DNA of 64,000 nt. Source: Thermogymnomonas acidicola JCM 13583. Its GTDB lineage: Archaea > Thermoplasmatota > Thermoplasmata > Thermoplasmatales > Thermoplasmataceae. The notes beneath the pieces are model-generated. The model had not been told where the DNA came from and did no database searches. It worked only from the letters and a program-made list of their open reading frames with translations. The stretch lies in NCBI RefSeq assembly GCF_001316105.1, contig NZ_BBCP01000010.1, positions 1 through 64,000 on the forward strand, in the 5' to 3' direction. Position 1 is the stretch's first letter; each line of letters opens with the position of its first letter. Positions 8,394 through 18,291 of the stretch are shown here, in pieces. The translations under genes were made by a program, and so were the position numbers.

Positions 8394-11300
8394 TCACTTG
8401 CCGCCTATCCTCTCCCTCAGCCTCGCGATGTTGCTGGGCCACCAGTTGTACTTTTTAAGGAACAGCATCACTGACGGCACAAAGAAGGGCCAGCTGACGA
8501 ACGTGTCTATGAGGACACCGAGTGCCAGGCCTATGCCTATCTCCTGTATGATGCCTATGTCACTGAAGTAGAGGGACCCGAAGGTTGCGAACAGCAGGCT
8601 GCCCAGGGTTGCGATCACGCCCCCCCGTTCTCCGTGACGCCGCGCGCAATGGCCTCCTCGTCCCCTGATCCCTTAATGACGCTCTCCCTCACCCTGGTTA
8701 CCATGAAGATGTCGTAGTCCAGGCCAACGGCCAGCAGGGTCACGAAGGTGAACATGGGCACGAAAATCAGGACCGGCATCCCAAGTGGGGGAGTAGTGCA
8801 CTATACCGAACGTTATCGCCAGGGATATGACAACTGATGCGAGGACCATCGCTATGAGCCTGATGGGCGTGAAGAGAGAACTGAGCTGGACTAAAAGTAT
8901 AACGAATATGGCAGCCGCAGGATAGGTATGATCTTCAGGAAGGCGGAAAGTGTAGCGGAGTAGGCCGCGTTAAGCCCCCCCTCAGTGAGGCCGCCCACAT
9001 ATGCAGGGTACCTGGAGCCCTGGGTGAAGTCCTTGACTATGTCCTTCACCGTGTTAGAGGAGTACTGGTCCCAGGCGACCTGCGACAGCTGGAAGGTCAC
9101 CATGGCGTAGTCAGGGTTGCTGCCTATGTCACTGCTTATGGTGCTGTTGTATATTGATGAAAAGCGCCCATGCGTGACGTTCTGCACATTCACGTAGTAA
9201 CCGAAGGGGTAGCTTGGGCCGAAGACCTCCGAGACACCCTTTACGGAACTGAGGTTCTCCTCCAGCCCGGTTATGTAGGCCATCTCGGTCATGTTGTATT
9301 TTCCCTCAGCTAAGAGGGGTGACGGGAACTTCACGATAACGTAACCCCCCCTGTCGAAGAAGTCCCCGTGGAAGGTGTCGTTCACGACCTGCAGTGCCTC
9401 CACTCCCGAGCTCTGGGGGGGTATCAGCCTGAACACGTCCATGTTCGTGGGCGTGATGAGGTATACGTAGAGGGCTATGACAGAGACAACGATGAACACA
9501 ACGGCTATCTTCCCCCCCTTGTTCCTCAGCACTGCGCGCGATATCCTCCACATAGTCCTCTCCATGGGTATCGACTGAAGCTGCGCCGGGTGCCTCGGCC
9601 AGAAGACCCTGGGCCCCCCCGCCCTTTTCAAGAGCGCTGGGAAGAACGTGGTCGCGATCAGTATGGCCACGGCCACGCCAATTGCGTTCACGAGGCCCGA
9701 ATCGCTGAACAGCGGGACGTCTGCGAGCCAGAGAATTATGTACGAGATCGCAACGGTGAGGCCGGAGGTGAGCACAGCGTTGCCTGCCCACTGGCCCGCA
9801 TCCACAATCGCTTCCGGGTTACCTGACTTCACCTCCCTCCTGTACCTGGCCATTATGTAGACGATGTAGTCGCTGGTGAGGCCCAGGAGGAGTATGTAGA
9901 GGAGCGTGGGCGTTATGAAGGAGACTGTGGAGTGTAGTATCCTCCTGTATATCAGGCCATCAACTGCAGAAGATATGACCGCGGACATGCCGAACATGGA
10001 CAGCGGCAGGAATGCTGCCACAGGTGACCTGAAGAAAATGCCCACTATAACTACCGAGATTGCAATGCCTATTATCAGGGCCCTCAGGAGGCCGTCTATG
10101 GCCTCGCTCTCGATCTCCTGGTCCAGGGCCGAGGCTCCTGCAACGTAGTACCTGCTGTCTGGCTCAACCGACTTAAAGTTGTCGCTTATGGCCTGTATGG
10201 TGTTTACCTGCTCCGGTGTGAGGTTGAACTGTGTGCTTATGAGTATTATGGTTGTGGAGTTGTCGTAACCAACAAACTGGTGCAGGAAGGCGGGTGTCAG
10301 CACGATCGGGTATGTGAGGTAACTGCCGGACAGGATGGTGTATGAGGCCAGTTTCGATGGGCTCGTCCCGTTCAGTGCTGTGAGGTAGCCAGTAAGGGTC
10401 TGGGTGTTTAGCTGGACCTCAGGGTTTCCAGAAAAGGAGTCAATGAGGCCTTGTTCGACATCGGATACAGTCCAGCCCTCGATCACAGGCCCTGTCATGG
10501 ACTTTCCCGAGGCCCAGGACTGCTCTGCAATGTACGAGGGGGGGGTGAGGTTAAGTGCACTCAGCAGTTCTTCAGCCCTGCTGTTGTTTCCCAGCGAGCT
10601 GGATGTGTAGTTGACCGCGAAGGCCCGGGAGAATGAGAGGAGCGTGGAGTTGAACTGCTGCATATTCTCCACATACTGTTCCAGGGTGACATTGCCGGCC
10701 AGCCCTGCGGTTATGTTTGCCAGAAGTGGTTCTGTTGTGTTCAGTGCACGGTAGAACCCACCGTTTGGCTTTCCGTCAATACCACTCACTATTCCGGACC
10801 CTGTCTGCACCAGCACGCTGTACGGGGCGTTTTCCTTCACCGTGCTGTTCCAGGCGTAGCTGAAGAGATCAAGGTAAGAGGTGGCGAGGCTGGAGAACTG
10901 GGCCGGCATATCTCCCGCTGCTGACAGTGCGGCATGGTATGCCACGGAGTCCTCCACCGTCACGTTGCCGTACGCCTCGCTCGCGTTGAACGCCCTGATG
11001 AAGACCGCGGGCAGACCGTACTCAACCTCGGCAAGGCCGACTGTGGTCTGGTTCAGCTCGCTCTCCTCCGCGTTGAGGGTCGAGAGCAGGCTGTAGGTGC
11101 CGTTCAGCAGTGCCTTTGACGAGTTGCTGAAGGACTGCAGGGTCTCGTTCTCCACAGTGAGGAAGCTGGTTATGTTCACGCCGCTCCCAAGGGAATCGAG
11201 GTACGATGCAACGGCGCCCTGCAGCGATGCCAGGAGGTCTATGCCCCCCCTGACGCTATCTATGGGCGTCCCGTTAGTCACTATCACGAGTGTGGAGTTG

Positions 11301-11530
11301 GACGACGCGTTCCCGCCCCCACCGAAGTACGTGTTAAAGAGGTTCTGGGCGGTGTTAGCCATCGAGTTCGCCGGCACAATGTCAGACGCTATGTTGTACG
11401 AGGTGTCGTTGAAGAGTATGCCTGCAAAGGGGGGGAGTGAGAGGACAAGGATAACGAGCCAGATTATGATGACCTTGCCGCTGTGCCTCGTGACTGTTAG
11501 GGCCAGCCTCCTGAAAGCCCTTTCGAACAT
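8394..11530 (-). CDS. MMPL/RND-family exporter, frameshifted near its C terminus
   Basis: Large membrane protein of the MMPL (RND) superfamily, about 1040 residues, which moves lipids or hydrophobic compounds using an ion gradient. The order is one N-terminal membrane helix (KVIIIWLVILVLSLPPF), a long Ser/Asn/Thr-rich extracytoplasmic domain with many N-x-S/T sites, five helices including the sterol-sensing-like block (LLYILLLGLTSDYIVYIMARY), a second helix with ALYVYLITPTNMD, a second outer domain, and C-terminal helices. The last ~380 nt are in at least three frames (breaks around 8620-8640, 8780-8790 and 8915-8925). The end is FLKKYNWWPSNIARLRERIGGK. The substrate cannot be told. Confidence 0.82.
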
Positions 11531-11638
11531 CGATATCGGGTGGTAGATAACAATCCGTTAGATAAACGTTGAAGAACAGCTCCGACGGTAAATGAACCGC
11601 CAGGGTTCCACGTAGTGCCACCGATCCACCCGTGCAAG

Positions 11639-12000
11639 TTACCTGGTCTCCAGGATCCTCTCCTCTCCCGTGATCCTCTTGCGCCCCCCGCGAATCCCTC
11701 GTCAACGTAGTGCCAGTACTTTATGTCTTCCTCGTTCTCCAGCCAGCACAGGTAAGCCGGCATGTCGTTTATCACCGCAGGGAAGTCCACCAGGCCTGCC
11801 TCTATGTCCCTGACTATGATGCCCTTTCTCCCTATCTCCTCCAGGATGGCCTCACCACGCGCGTACAGGACATCGTTCTGCTCCTTCGGTACCCACACCT
11901 CACGGCTGCCGAGCTCCCTGTATATGAGGCGCAGTTCGTCCAACCTCTCCCGCAGCCACGGTATCTCGTCCCTGGCAGTGGTGAGGTCGAAGTACTGCAT
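11639..12000 (-). CDS. DUF2203 family protein, frameshifted at the end
   Basis: A ~118-residue cytosolic protein of the DUF2203 family, biochemical role unknown. Recognisable are the N-terminal FDLTTARDEIPWLRERL, the central RKGIIVRDIEAGLVDFPA and the C-terminal YLCWLENEEDIKYWHYVDEGFAG. The frame breaks at a C6 run near 11685; with four bases the product ends GFAGRKRITGEERILETR. Without that correction the frame would wrongly run into the neighbouring exporter gene. The start is the ATG just after an A/T-rich stretch. Confidence 0.75.
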
Positions 12001-12040
12001 GCATACCGATCGAATATACGGAAATATTTATTTCGCACCG

Positions 12041-12388
12041 CTACCCGATAACATCGCCTGGCTGTGCTCCCTCGTCCACTGAGAGCAGTTTCACTCCGTC
12101 CGGTGTCAGGGCGCCGAGGACGAGAACCTCTGACATGAAGTCCGCCACCTGCTTTGGGGGGAAGTTCACGACCGCAATGACCTTCCTTCCCACGAGTTCC
12201 TCAGGCCTGTAGTTGGTTATCTGCGCCGATGACTGCCTGTACCCTATGTCGGGTCCGAAGTAGATCTTCAGCCTGTAGGCCGGTTTCCTGGCCTTTGGGA
12301 AGTCCCTGACTTCCTCTATGACCCCCCCCACCCTTATGTCCAGGCTCTGGAACACTGAGAAACCGACCTTGTCCTTCTTAACGGACAT
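12041..12388 (-). CDS. csaA: CsaA-like tRNA-binding-domain protein
   Basis: A 115-residue single-domain protein with the OB-fold tRNA-binding domain found in CsaA and at the C terminus of methionyl-tRNA synthetases. Motifs: FQSLDIRVG, FPKARKPAYRLKIYFG, the YRQSSAQITNY block, and VVNFPPKQVADFMSEVLVLG. CsaA is described as a secretion-related chaperone in bacteria; in archaea the role is unclear, and binding of tRNA elbows is equally possible. Intact frame; a C7 run adds one Gly in VGGVIEEV. Located 40 nt from the DUF2203 gene on the same strand. Confidence 0.82.
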   Translation of the reverse strand: MSVKKDKVGFSVFQSLDIRVGGVIEEVRDFPKARKPAYRLKIYFGPDIGYRQSSAQITNYRPEELVGRKVIAVVNFPPKQVADFMSEVLVLGALTPDGVKLLSVDEGAQPGDVIG

Positions 12389-12457
12389 CGGCCCGGTATA
12401 GGTGTTGCGGTGTATATCTTATTTGCACTGTGAGGACATGGGAGCACTGTCCATCTC

Positions 12458-13704
12458 CTATATGGACGTGGCCATGGCGATGAACGCTGTTGATACGACA
12501 AGTGCAGAGGAAGCCAGGTATGCAGCCTGGACACGCCTTGGCATGGTCAAGGGCCCCCCCATGACCTCAGGGTCCCTTCCTATGACCCACATTACCGAAA
12601 GGGGCGCTATGAGTGCTAGAACGAAGAACACGAGAAGGTATAGGACGATCTCAATCATTAACGATGCACTTACGAGTATCGAGGCAAACACTGCGGGAAG
12701 GCTTTCAGTGACGTACAGGAGCCAGTAGTTCTTCTGTTTCATGTCCAGGGCCTCAGCAACTCCCCCCCAGGCACTTCCAAGCGATATCACGATCAGGGCG
12801 ATGAAACCCGCAGCCACCAGCCCGGCACTGAAGACAGCTGGTGCGTAGTCGCCGGCCAGGACTCTGAGCGTTCTTGATAGCTCTGCAGGTGTGGCGAAGA
12901 ATGATGCGCTGGAAGCACTGCCAATGCCTGCAAAGGCCATCACCACCACGATCATCATGCCCTCAGTCACCATGGCCCCCCACCAGGGTCTCCGATCTAA
13001 TCGACCTGATGGCTGCTCTCCCTTCAACCGCGATGTTGCTTGACCTCATCCCCATGACCTTCGTTCCTGTGGCGGAAGCCTGGAAGAACACCATGAAAGG
13101 CATGACAACAGCCCCCCCAACATCCGCTGCCAGTACAAGGAAATAATTCCTGCTATCACCGAGCAGGAACATGTTCGCTTCGGGGGGGTCTGTGTGTGGC
13201 AGTGGCCCCCCTGATGACCAGTGCAGCGACCAGGAAGGCGATGAGCAGAAGAGACATTGCGATGAGGGGGGGTTTCTCCGCCTGTCTGTACTTGCCCGAG
13301 GACACTATGGCTATATGGAGCACGTAGATCAGCGGCACCGTATACAGTATCGGGATTCCAGCAACCTCCAGGCCTATGCCTATGCCCAGGTATTCGATCG
13401 CGTAGGTTACCATGTCCGTGATCGCCATGGGAAGTGCCACTGCGGTTGCCGCTCTCCTGCCGTACCTCTCCCTGACCACTGTCCCAAGGCCTTTGCCGGT
13501 CGCTATACCGATCCTACCTGCCTGCTCCTGGATGATGAACAGCGGGATTACGAGAAGTGCCATGAGCCAAACGAGACCGTAACCGAAGGCTGCCCCCCCT
13601 GTCGATGCAGCCCCCCCTATGTACGAGGAGGCATCCATGTCTGCGATCATTGCAAGCCATGCCGGCCCAAAAAGGAGCAGCCATGTTCTGTAGGATCCCT
13701 TCAT
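12458..13704 (-). CDS. NRAMP-family divalent metal transporter, frameshifted
   Basis: Proton-coupled Mn2+/Fe2+ importer of the NRAMP family. The N-terminal signature FGPAWLAMIADMDASSYIG contains the metal-binding Asp in helix 1 (family D-P-G/A-N region is changed). It is followed by QEQAGRIGIATGKGLG and helices through VLHIAIVSSGKY. The C-terminal portion continues in two further frames (PFMVFFQASATG, MIVVVMAFAGIG, and ending SALVVSTAFIAMATSI). Breaks lie near 13190 and near 12975, at or beside C/G runs. About 410 residues in total, normal for the family. The ATG used begins MKGSYRTWLLLFGP. Confidence 0.78.
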
Positions 13705-13864
13705 ACTGAGCACCCGATACCGTCGTCCATGATGTAAGGCACTCCTGACATAATTAACACTGTTAAAAAATAGCTGATCCCCCCCTGCATAACTCCTGCT
13801 TCTATATTTTCCAATGGCACAATAGGGGGGGGTCACGGTGCTATTTAATCAAAATGGAATATAG

Positions 13865-13938
13865 CGGGCCTGCCGGGATTCGAACCCGGGTGTTCGGCTC
13901 CGAAGGCCGACAGGCTCTCCTGACTATCTCACAGGCCC
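13865..13938 (-). tRNA. tRNA-Arg (anticodon UCG)
   Basis: On the minus strand the gene folds as acceptor GGGCCTG/CAGGCCC, anticodon stem TCGGC/GCCGA with loop CTTCGGA, and T arm CCGGG-TTCGAAT-CCCGG. The anticodon UCG reads CGA. The D stem is weak: AGAT opposite GCCT leaves an A-C mismatch. The discriminator is G and no CCA is encoded. No intron is seen. Confidence 0.85.
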
Positions 13939-13979
13939 GGACAATTATGGATTGACGGGTTAAGCAATTTGCGGTACAG

Positions 13980-14557
13980 TCAGATCCAGAACCCACCAAA
14001 CCCGGGCCCGAAACCGCCGAATCCCCCCCCGAACATGCCCATGGTCATCAGGCCCATGCCAGCCATCATCATTGGGGGCCATCATCATTCCAGTGTTGTT
14101 CTGCTGATGCGCCATCTTTATGTGCTTCTCCAGGTCGTCCCTGGACTTGAAGAGCAGGCCGTCCAGGTCACACACGAGGAGCGAAGGGTCTATGAGGTGC
14201 ACTATTCTCTTCCAGAGGTTCAGTTCGTACTCGTGGCCCTCATGCACCTCCACAGCCGTGGCCAGGCCAAGCGTGAGGAGGCCCTCAACAGCGGGCACAG
14301 CCATGTCCCTGCCCCCAGATACCTGCGTGCAGCTGCACCTCGAACTTGCCCTTGCTCCCTGCTATGACCACATCCACGTCCCTGACCTTGCCCAATACGA
14401 TCCTCTCCCTCCCGGACTTCTTGGCATGTATCTCCCACATCTGGTCATGGTGCTCGTCCGAAGTGATGTTGAAGCCGTCGTTGACCAGGAACTCCTTCAC
14501 CTTCTCATGCACGTCCGATGGGTCTATATCCTTTTCAACAAACCCGTGCCTATACAT
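13980..14557 (-). CDS. cytosolic protein with Met/Gly-rich hydrophobic tail, frameshifted
   Basis: Function not recognised. The N-terminal ~100 residues (MYRHGFVEKDIDPSDVHEKV) form a charged alpha/beta domain. The middle has VCDLDGLLFKSRDDLEKHI followed by KMAH, which looks like a C2H2-finger helix with one Cys missing. The C terminus is striking: after AHQQNNTG come runs of Met (MMMAP, MMMAGMGLMTMGMFG), then Gly/Phe repeats ending GFGGFWI. That tail could insert in a membrane or self-associate. Frame changes occur near 14310 and again between about 14065 and 14020, where a G5 run and a C8 run lie. It lies just upstream of tRNA-Arg on the same strand. Confidence 0.6.
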
Positions 14558-14602
14558 GGGTAAAGATTGGAAACGTCTGGCAAAAAGGTTGCTGTGCGGT
14601 GT

Positions 14603-14626
14603 CAGACATCTTAAAATATTTGTCTG
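14603..14626. promoter_or_regulatory. inverted repeat around an A/T core in a divergent promoter region
   Basis: CAGACA (14603-14608) and TGTCTG (14621-14626) form a perfect 6-bp inverted repeat around tcttaaaatatt. It lies between the minus-strand Met/Gly-tail gene and the plus-strand small ORF, where a shared regulator could bind. No binding protein is known. Confidence 0.35.
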
Positions 14627-14684
14627 CTTATATATTTTTAAATATTTTTCACCTCCGAAATATTGCATGATTTATAGACGAACG

Positions 14685-14699
14685 AATATTTATTAATAA
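14685..14699 (+). promoter_or_regulatory. TATA element for the 40-residue ORF
   Basis: The A/T-only stretch aatatttattaataa is centred about 27 nt before the ATG at 14719, the usual archaeal spacing to a leaderless start. Confidence 0.45.
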
Positions 14700-14718
14700 C
14701 CTGCAGTTGATTTCTCTC

Positions 14719-14841
14719 ATGTTCCACAAAATACACTTACACTTTGTGGACACAATTAGGGACGAAACCAGGAGGATAAAGGCCCTGGTGGGTGAGCAGC
14801 TCTTCTCACCCCCCCTGGAGGACCAGAAGAAGCTGCAGTAA
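14719..14841 (+). CDS. 40-residue small protein
   Basis: A short open frame, MFHKIHLHFVDTIRDETRRI followed by KALVGEQLFSPPLEDQKKLQ. It is preceded by a TATA element at leaderless spacing and followed 35 nt later by the SIS gene. The predicted helix is amphipathic and His-rich at the N terminus. A C7 run adds one Pro (LFSPPLEDQ). Codon use matches neighbours. It could be a small regulator or a leader peptide of the SIS gene; nothing identifies its function. Confidence 0.45.
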   Translation: MFHKIHLHFVDTIRDETRRIKALVGEQLFSPPLEDQKKLQ

Positions 14842-14875
14842 ACATTTAAACTGAAATGCAATGTTCATCTGGTTC

Positions 14876-15840
14876 ATGTACCAGATGGAAGAGGAGATCA
14901 GGTCACAGTCAACCAGTGTGAGGAATGCCTGGGAGAGTGCACACAGGAAGAGCTCCGAAATACAGGATATGGCCTCCGGGGCCATGGGATTCGTGGTATC
15001 GGGAAGCGGGACGAGCTTCAACGCTTCCCTTTTTCTTTCCCTCCTTCTGAACGACAGCGGGAGGCCTGCTGTGCCAGTTGCGCCTTCTGAAGTAGGCACT
15101 TACATACGCTCGCTCGGCAGGAATGCCATATACGTGTTCTTCAGCCAGTCAGGCGAGAGCAGGGACACCGTCAGGGCGGCCAGGGAGGCGGCCGAGAGCG
15201 GCGCAAGGATCATATCCTTCACAAACTCGCAGGAGAGCACTCTCTCGAAGCTTTCTGACCTTGAAATATACCTGTCTGTGGGGGGGCCGGAGAAAGCCGT
15301 GGCCGCAACGAAGTCCTTCACAGCCATGCTCATGGCATCCCTTGAGTTCTGCTCCGCCATCCAGGGCTCGTGTTCAGAGGCAGTGATGAGGAAGGTGGCG
15401 GCATCAGTAGGGCAGGTGGTCGGGCAGGCGGAGAACCTGCAGGTGGTGTCTGCGGACAACTACATCTTCCTGGGCTCTGGATACTCATACGTTACCGCAA
15501 GGGAGGCTGCCCTGAAGCTTAGGGAAACTGCATCCGTAAGGCTGAGGCCTTCATAGCCCAGGAGTTCGAGCACGGCTACATCCAGGTGGCAGGCAGCAAA
15601 GATGCTGTAGTCACATTCTCAGAAGACCAGGTGACAGCAAGGATCAGGGAGGAGTGCACTTCTTTCGGTGCACAGGTACTTGATGGGTCTCTGGGATCAC
15701 AGGTGATCAGGGGCTTTGACTATCCTGAGAGGTGTGTCCTCGAGATAATCCCGTGGCAGCTCTATGCCATGCGCCTGGCCCAGTCCAGGGGGGGCCTGAA
15801 CCCGGACAGGCCGGACAGGCTCACAAAGGTGCTCAGGTGA
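14876..15840 (+). CDS. SIS-domain sugar isomerase/deaminase (GlmS C-terminal type), frameshifted
   Basis: Two SIS domains as in the isomerase half of glucosamine-6-phosphate synthase and in AgaS/GlmD proteins, without the glutaminase half. Phosphosugar-binding motifs: VVSGSGTSFNAS, FSQSGESRDTV, SFTNSQESTLSKLSD, a second SIS with FLGSGYSYVTAREAALKLRE, and the C-terminal QEFEHGY. About 320 residues. One break near 15535 (an A appears lost in GTAAAGG); after it the reading is AEAFIAQEFEHG. Probably an amino-sugar phosphate isomerase or deaminase. ATG at 14876 fits a TATA box at 14843; ATG at 14861 is possible. The 3' end overlaps the hemerythrin gene. Confidence 0.78.
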
Positions 15841-16323
15841 CAGGAAGGGCTGGGGGGGGTTTCAGCCTCAGTGCCTGTGGAGGCCGGCCTGCGGAGCTTC
15901 CTGCATACCCACCCATCAGGCACCCTGAAGGAAGCAAGTGGAGGTCCGTGCCTGCCACTGGGTACACATCTTTCTCCTCCTGCACGTTGTGGGCCTGCAG
16001 GATGTCGTAGATCTCCTGCACGTACTTGGGGGGCCTTGACCACCTCGTTCCGCCTTATCTCTCCCTCAACCCTGTCAAGAAGCATCCAGATGGATGCGTG
16101 CTCCATTTCCAGGCCCGAGACCTTGGCAGAGAGGTCTGGCCTGGCCTGGAGGGCCCTGGGGAACATGTCCTCCTCCTCGGCGTAGATGTGCCTCCTGAGC
16201 CTACGGATATCCTTTCGAACAGGTCTATGTCGATCTCGCCCCCCCATCTATCGCCCTGAGCAGATCCCTGAGGAGCCTGTTCGCCTCCTCGTGATCCCTG
16301 ACCATCTCCTCCTCTCCTGGCAT
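15833..16323 (-). CDS. hemerythrin-like HHE domain protein, frameshifted
   Basis: A four-helix-bundle protein of the hemerythrin/HHE family, likely binding a di-iron centre for oxygen, NO or stress sensing. Ligand-type motifs in order: VRDHEEANRL, LRRHIYAEEEDMFP, LEMEHASIWMLL, and ILQAHNVQEEKDVYPVAG, that is H, HxxxE, H and HxxxE. Frame breaks sit at 16240-16247 (G7/C7), near 16211 (a lost G in AGGGAT) and 16027-16032 (six-base run). The reconstructed length is about 160 residues. Start at the ATG reading MPGEEEMVRDHEE. Convergent with the SIS gene. Confidence 0.78.
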
Positions 16324-16368
16324 CAGCCAGGCATGGGATTTGGCCAATAATCACTTTTCCCTAACCTG

Positions 16369-17117
16369 TTAGGGCACACCACCGTACCATGCGCCCAGTA
16401 TATCCCTGCCGGCCGGTTCGAGGCCCGTCTCATGCGTCAGCTTCCTGCACGAAAGGGAATAGTCGGAGCGATCGGATCTACAGGGTGGCCTGCTGATGCC
16501 GGCCGCGCTTGCGAACTCCTCCTCGGCCATGTTGAAGTCGCAGACGTTGTATATGCCGGACCTCCCGAGAAGCCGTATGACAGCTGTGGAGAGGTCCCTG
16601 TTCAGGACGAAGGCCCTCCTCCTGCCGGTAACCGGTGCCCAGCCGGTGGCCCCCCCTGCGGCCCACCTGTCCATGAGGTTAGGGGCGCAGTGCCCCAGGG
16701 GTATTCCGGTCCTGATTATGAGGGCACCTTCACCGGCTGTGGCCTCCGCCTCCAGCATTTTCGCGCCCAGTGGAGTGGCCGGCCCTGTTGCGTCTTCCTC
16801 GCTCTTCTCTCCACCACGTGGAAGGTAGACGAGGTCAGAGGATATCAGGACGTGCATGCTCCCTGGGAAGAGGCCCTTGATTATGCTCTGCGCCACCTTC
16901 ACTGCCTCCCCTGCCCTCTCATCTTCAGGCACTGCAGCGGCAATGCCTTCACCGTAGATGGCGTTCACAACGTACTCAACACCCTCAGCCTTCGGAGAGC
17001 GCCGGGGGGGATATCCTCTAGCCCCCCCCTCACCCCCCCTATTGCCAGGACGCCGTTCTCTATCAACCTGTTCATTAGGTTAAGGCCAATTATGTTGCTG
17101 TTGCCGACAACGAGCAC
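16369..17117 (-). CDS. NAD-dependent epimerase/RmlD-like reductase, frameshifted
   Basis: Rossmann-fold protein of the extended SDR group, nearest in layout to dTDP-4-dehydrorhamnose reductase (RmlD) or the MAT2B-like proteins. The N terminus reads VLVVGNSNIIGLNLMNRL (a GxxxxxG variant), then VVNAIYGEG, VLISSDLVYLP, and LGAKMLEAEA (with K of the YxxxK position but the Tyr replaced), RTGIPLG, and SGIYNVCDF. The GTG start at 17117 is chosen because upstream codons include stops. Breaks lie within G/C runs between 17003 and 17039. The substrate is not predictable; loss of the catalytic Tyr makes activity uncertain. Confidence 0.6.
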
Positions 17118-17162
17118 TGACGTGCTCTTATTATCATAAAGGGTGAAATAAGGTATTCGGAG

Positions 17163-18023
17163 TCACTTCACGGTCTCCTGCGGAGGACGCACTATGCTTA
17201 TCCCTCCGCGCAGCCTTGATATAAGTATTCCGATGAACATAACTGCTACTCCGGCAATTCCGTAGTATGTGGGCATGGAGTGGTTCATCACCGCCTCCAG
17301 CACTATGGTGAATATCGGCACGGAGAATGCAAGCACGGTCACCCTGTTGACCTTGCTCACCCTCACCATGAGGTTCCAGAGCAGGAACTGCAGTGCCCCG
17401 CCCAGGGTCGCCATCCAGAGTAGGTCCTCGGTGAACTGCAGGTTGAAACTGACCCTGAAATTGAATGAGGAGAGGGCGAAGAGTATGGCTGCGCCCACCA
17501 CGAACTGGGTGGCGTTCACGCTGATCGGTTCCTCCTCCCTCAGGCGCCTGTAAAGGACTGTGAAGGTGGCCCAGAACACTGCGTTGACAATGGTCAGAAC
17601 CATGCCCAGGAAGGTGAAGCCGTGGACAAGGGGGGGGATACCGTAGATGAAAACGCCGGCAAAGCCCACGACTATGCCCAGGACCTCCATCCTCGATGGG
17701 GGGGATTCCCTGACGAGCAGGAAGGCTATCGGCAGGGAGAAAAGTGGCATTGTGTAGCTGAGGACTGCAGACTGGGAGGGAGAGACGTAGGCGAGGCCAT
17801 AGATCCAGAAGGCCGTGCTGGCAACAGTGAAGAGGGTAAGGTAAATGACATCCATCTTGAGGACTAGCTTCCTCGAAATTGCCAGCAGGATCGCGCCCGC
17901 GATCAGGTACCTGAAAGCCATGAAGGCCAGGGGGGGAGAAGCATACTGGAGGCCGTCCTTGGCGAAAAAATACGAGAAGGACGTGAATACAACGTAGGGT
18001 ATCAGGAATTTCAGCTCACGCAT
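17163..18023 (-). CDS. EamA/DMT-family transporter
   Basis: A 286-residue intact protein with ten predicted membrane helices in two EamA repeats, the fold of drug/metabolite exporters. Start MRELKFLIPYVVFTSFSYFF. The first repeat includes PPLAFMAFRYLIAG, and the second includes NVFWATFTVLYRR-like VNAVFWATFTVLYRRL. It ends with a basic cytoplasmic tail. It probably exports amino acids or metabolites. A TATA stretch (ttaattaatatg) lies at about 18050-18066, and two operator-like palindromes sit directly upstream, so it may be regulated. Confidence 0.82.
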   Translation of the reverse strand: MRELKFLIPYVVFTSFSYFFAKDGLQYASPPLAFMAFRYLIAGAILLAISRKLVLKMDVIYLTLFTVASTAFWIYGLAYVSPSQSAVLSYTMPLFSLPIAFLLVRESPPSRMEVLGIVVGFAGVFIYGIPPLVHGFTFLGMVLTIVNAVFWATFTVLYRRLREEEPISVNATQFVVGAAILFALSSFNFRVSFNLQFTEDLLWMATLGGALQFLLWNLMVRVSKVNRVTVLAFSVPIFTIVLEAVMNHSMPTYYGIAGVAVMFIGILISRLRGGISIVRPPQETVK

Positions 18024-18074
18024 CTACCTATCATCTTGGCCTGTCATTACTAACATATTAATTAATTCGTACAT

Positions 18075-18107
18075 CTCCAATGTTTTGACTATTTCCAATG
18101 TTTGGAA
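18075..18107. promoter_or_regulatory. paired operator-like palindromes
   Basis: TTCCAATGTTTGGAA (18093-18107) is a perfect 6-3-6 palindrome. A related imperfect copy, TCCAATGTTTTGA, lies at 18076-18088, with an 18-bp centre-to-centre spacing. They are just upstream of the EamA TATA region. Two sites on roughly the same face suggest cooperative binding by a dimeric regulator. Confidence 0.45.
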
Positions 18108-18260
18108 TATTTATGCGTATAACAATATTTTAGAGTGCCAGGATACAGCGCAGTTATGGAGGTCTGCCGAGGTGCAGGCCGTGGCTTCCTGTCTGGTGCC
18201 CCCCCGGAAGTGCACCTGGCCGGGGGGGAAATGCATGTGTAGATAGGATTGGATATGTTT

Positions 18261-18270
18261 CTTATATCAG
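18261..18270 (+). promoter_or_regulatory. TATA box of tRNA-Leu
   Basis: cttatatcag is centred 27 nt before the first base of the tRNA, the standard archaeal distance. Confidence 0.6.
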
Positions 18271-18291
18271 AGGCACATAACATGTCATCGG

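Noticed and set aside
9306-9826. Long open frames opposite or out of phase with the MMPL gene.
   Set aside because: They are shadows with Arg/His/Pro-rich composition; the minus-strand exporter explains the region.
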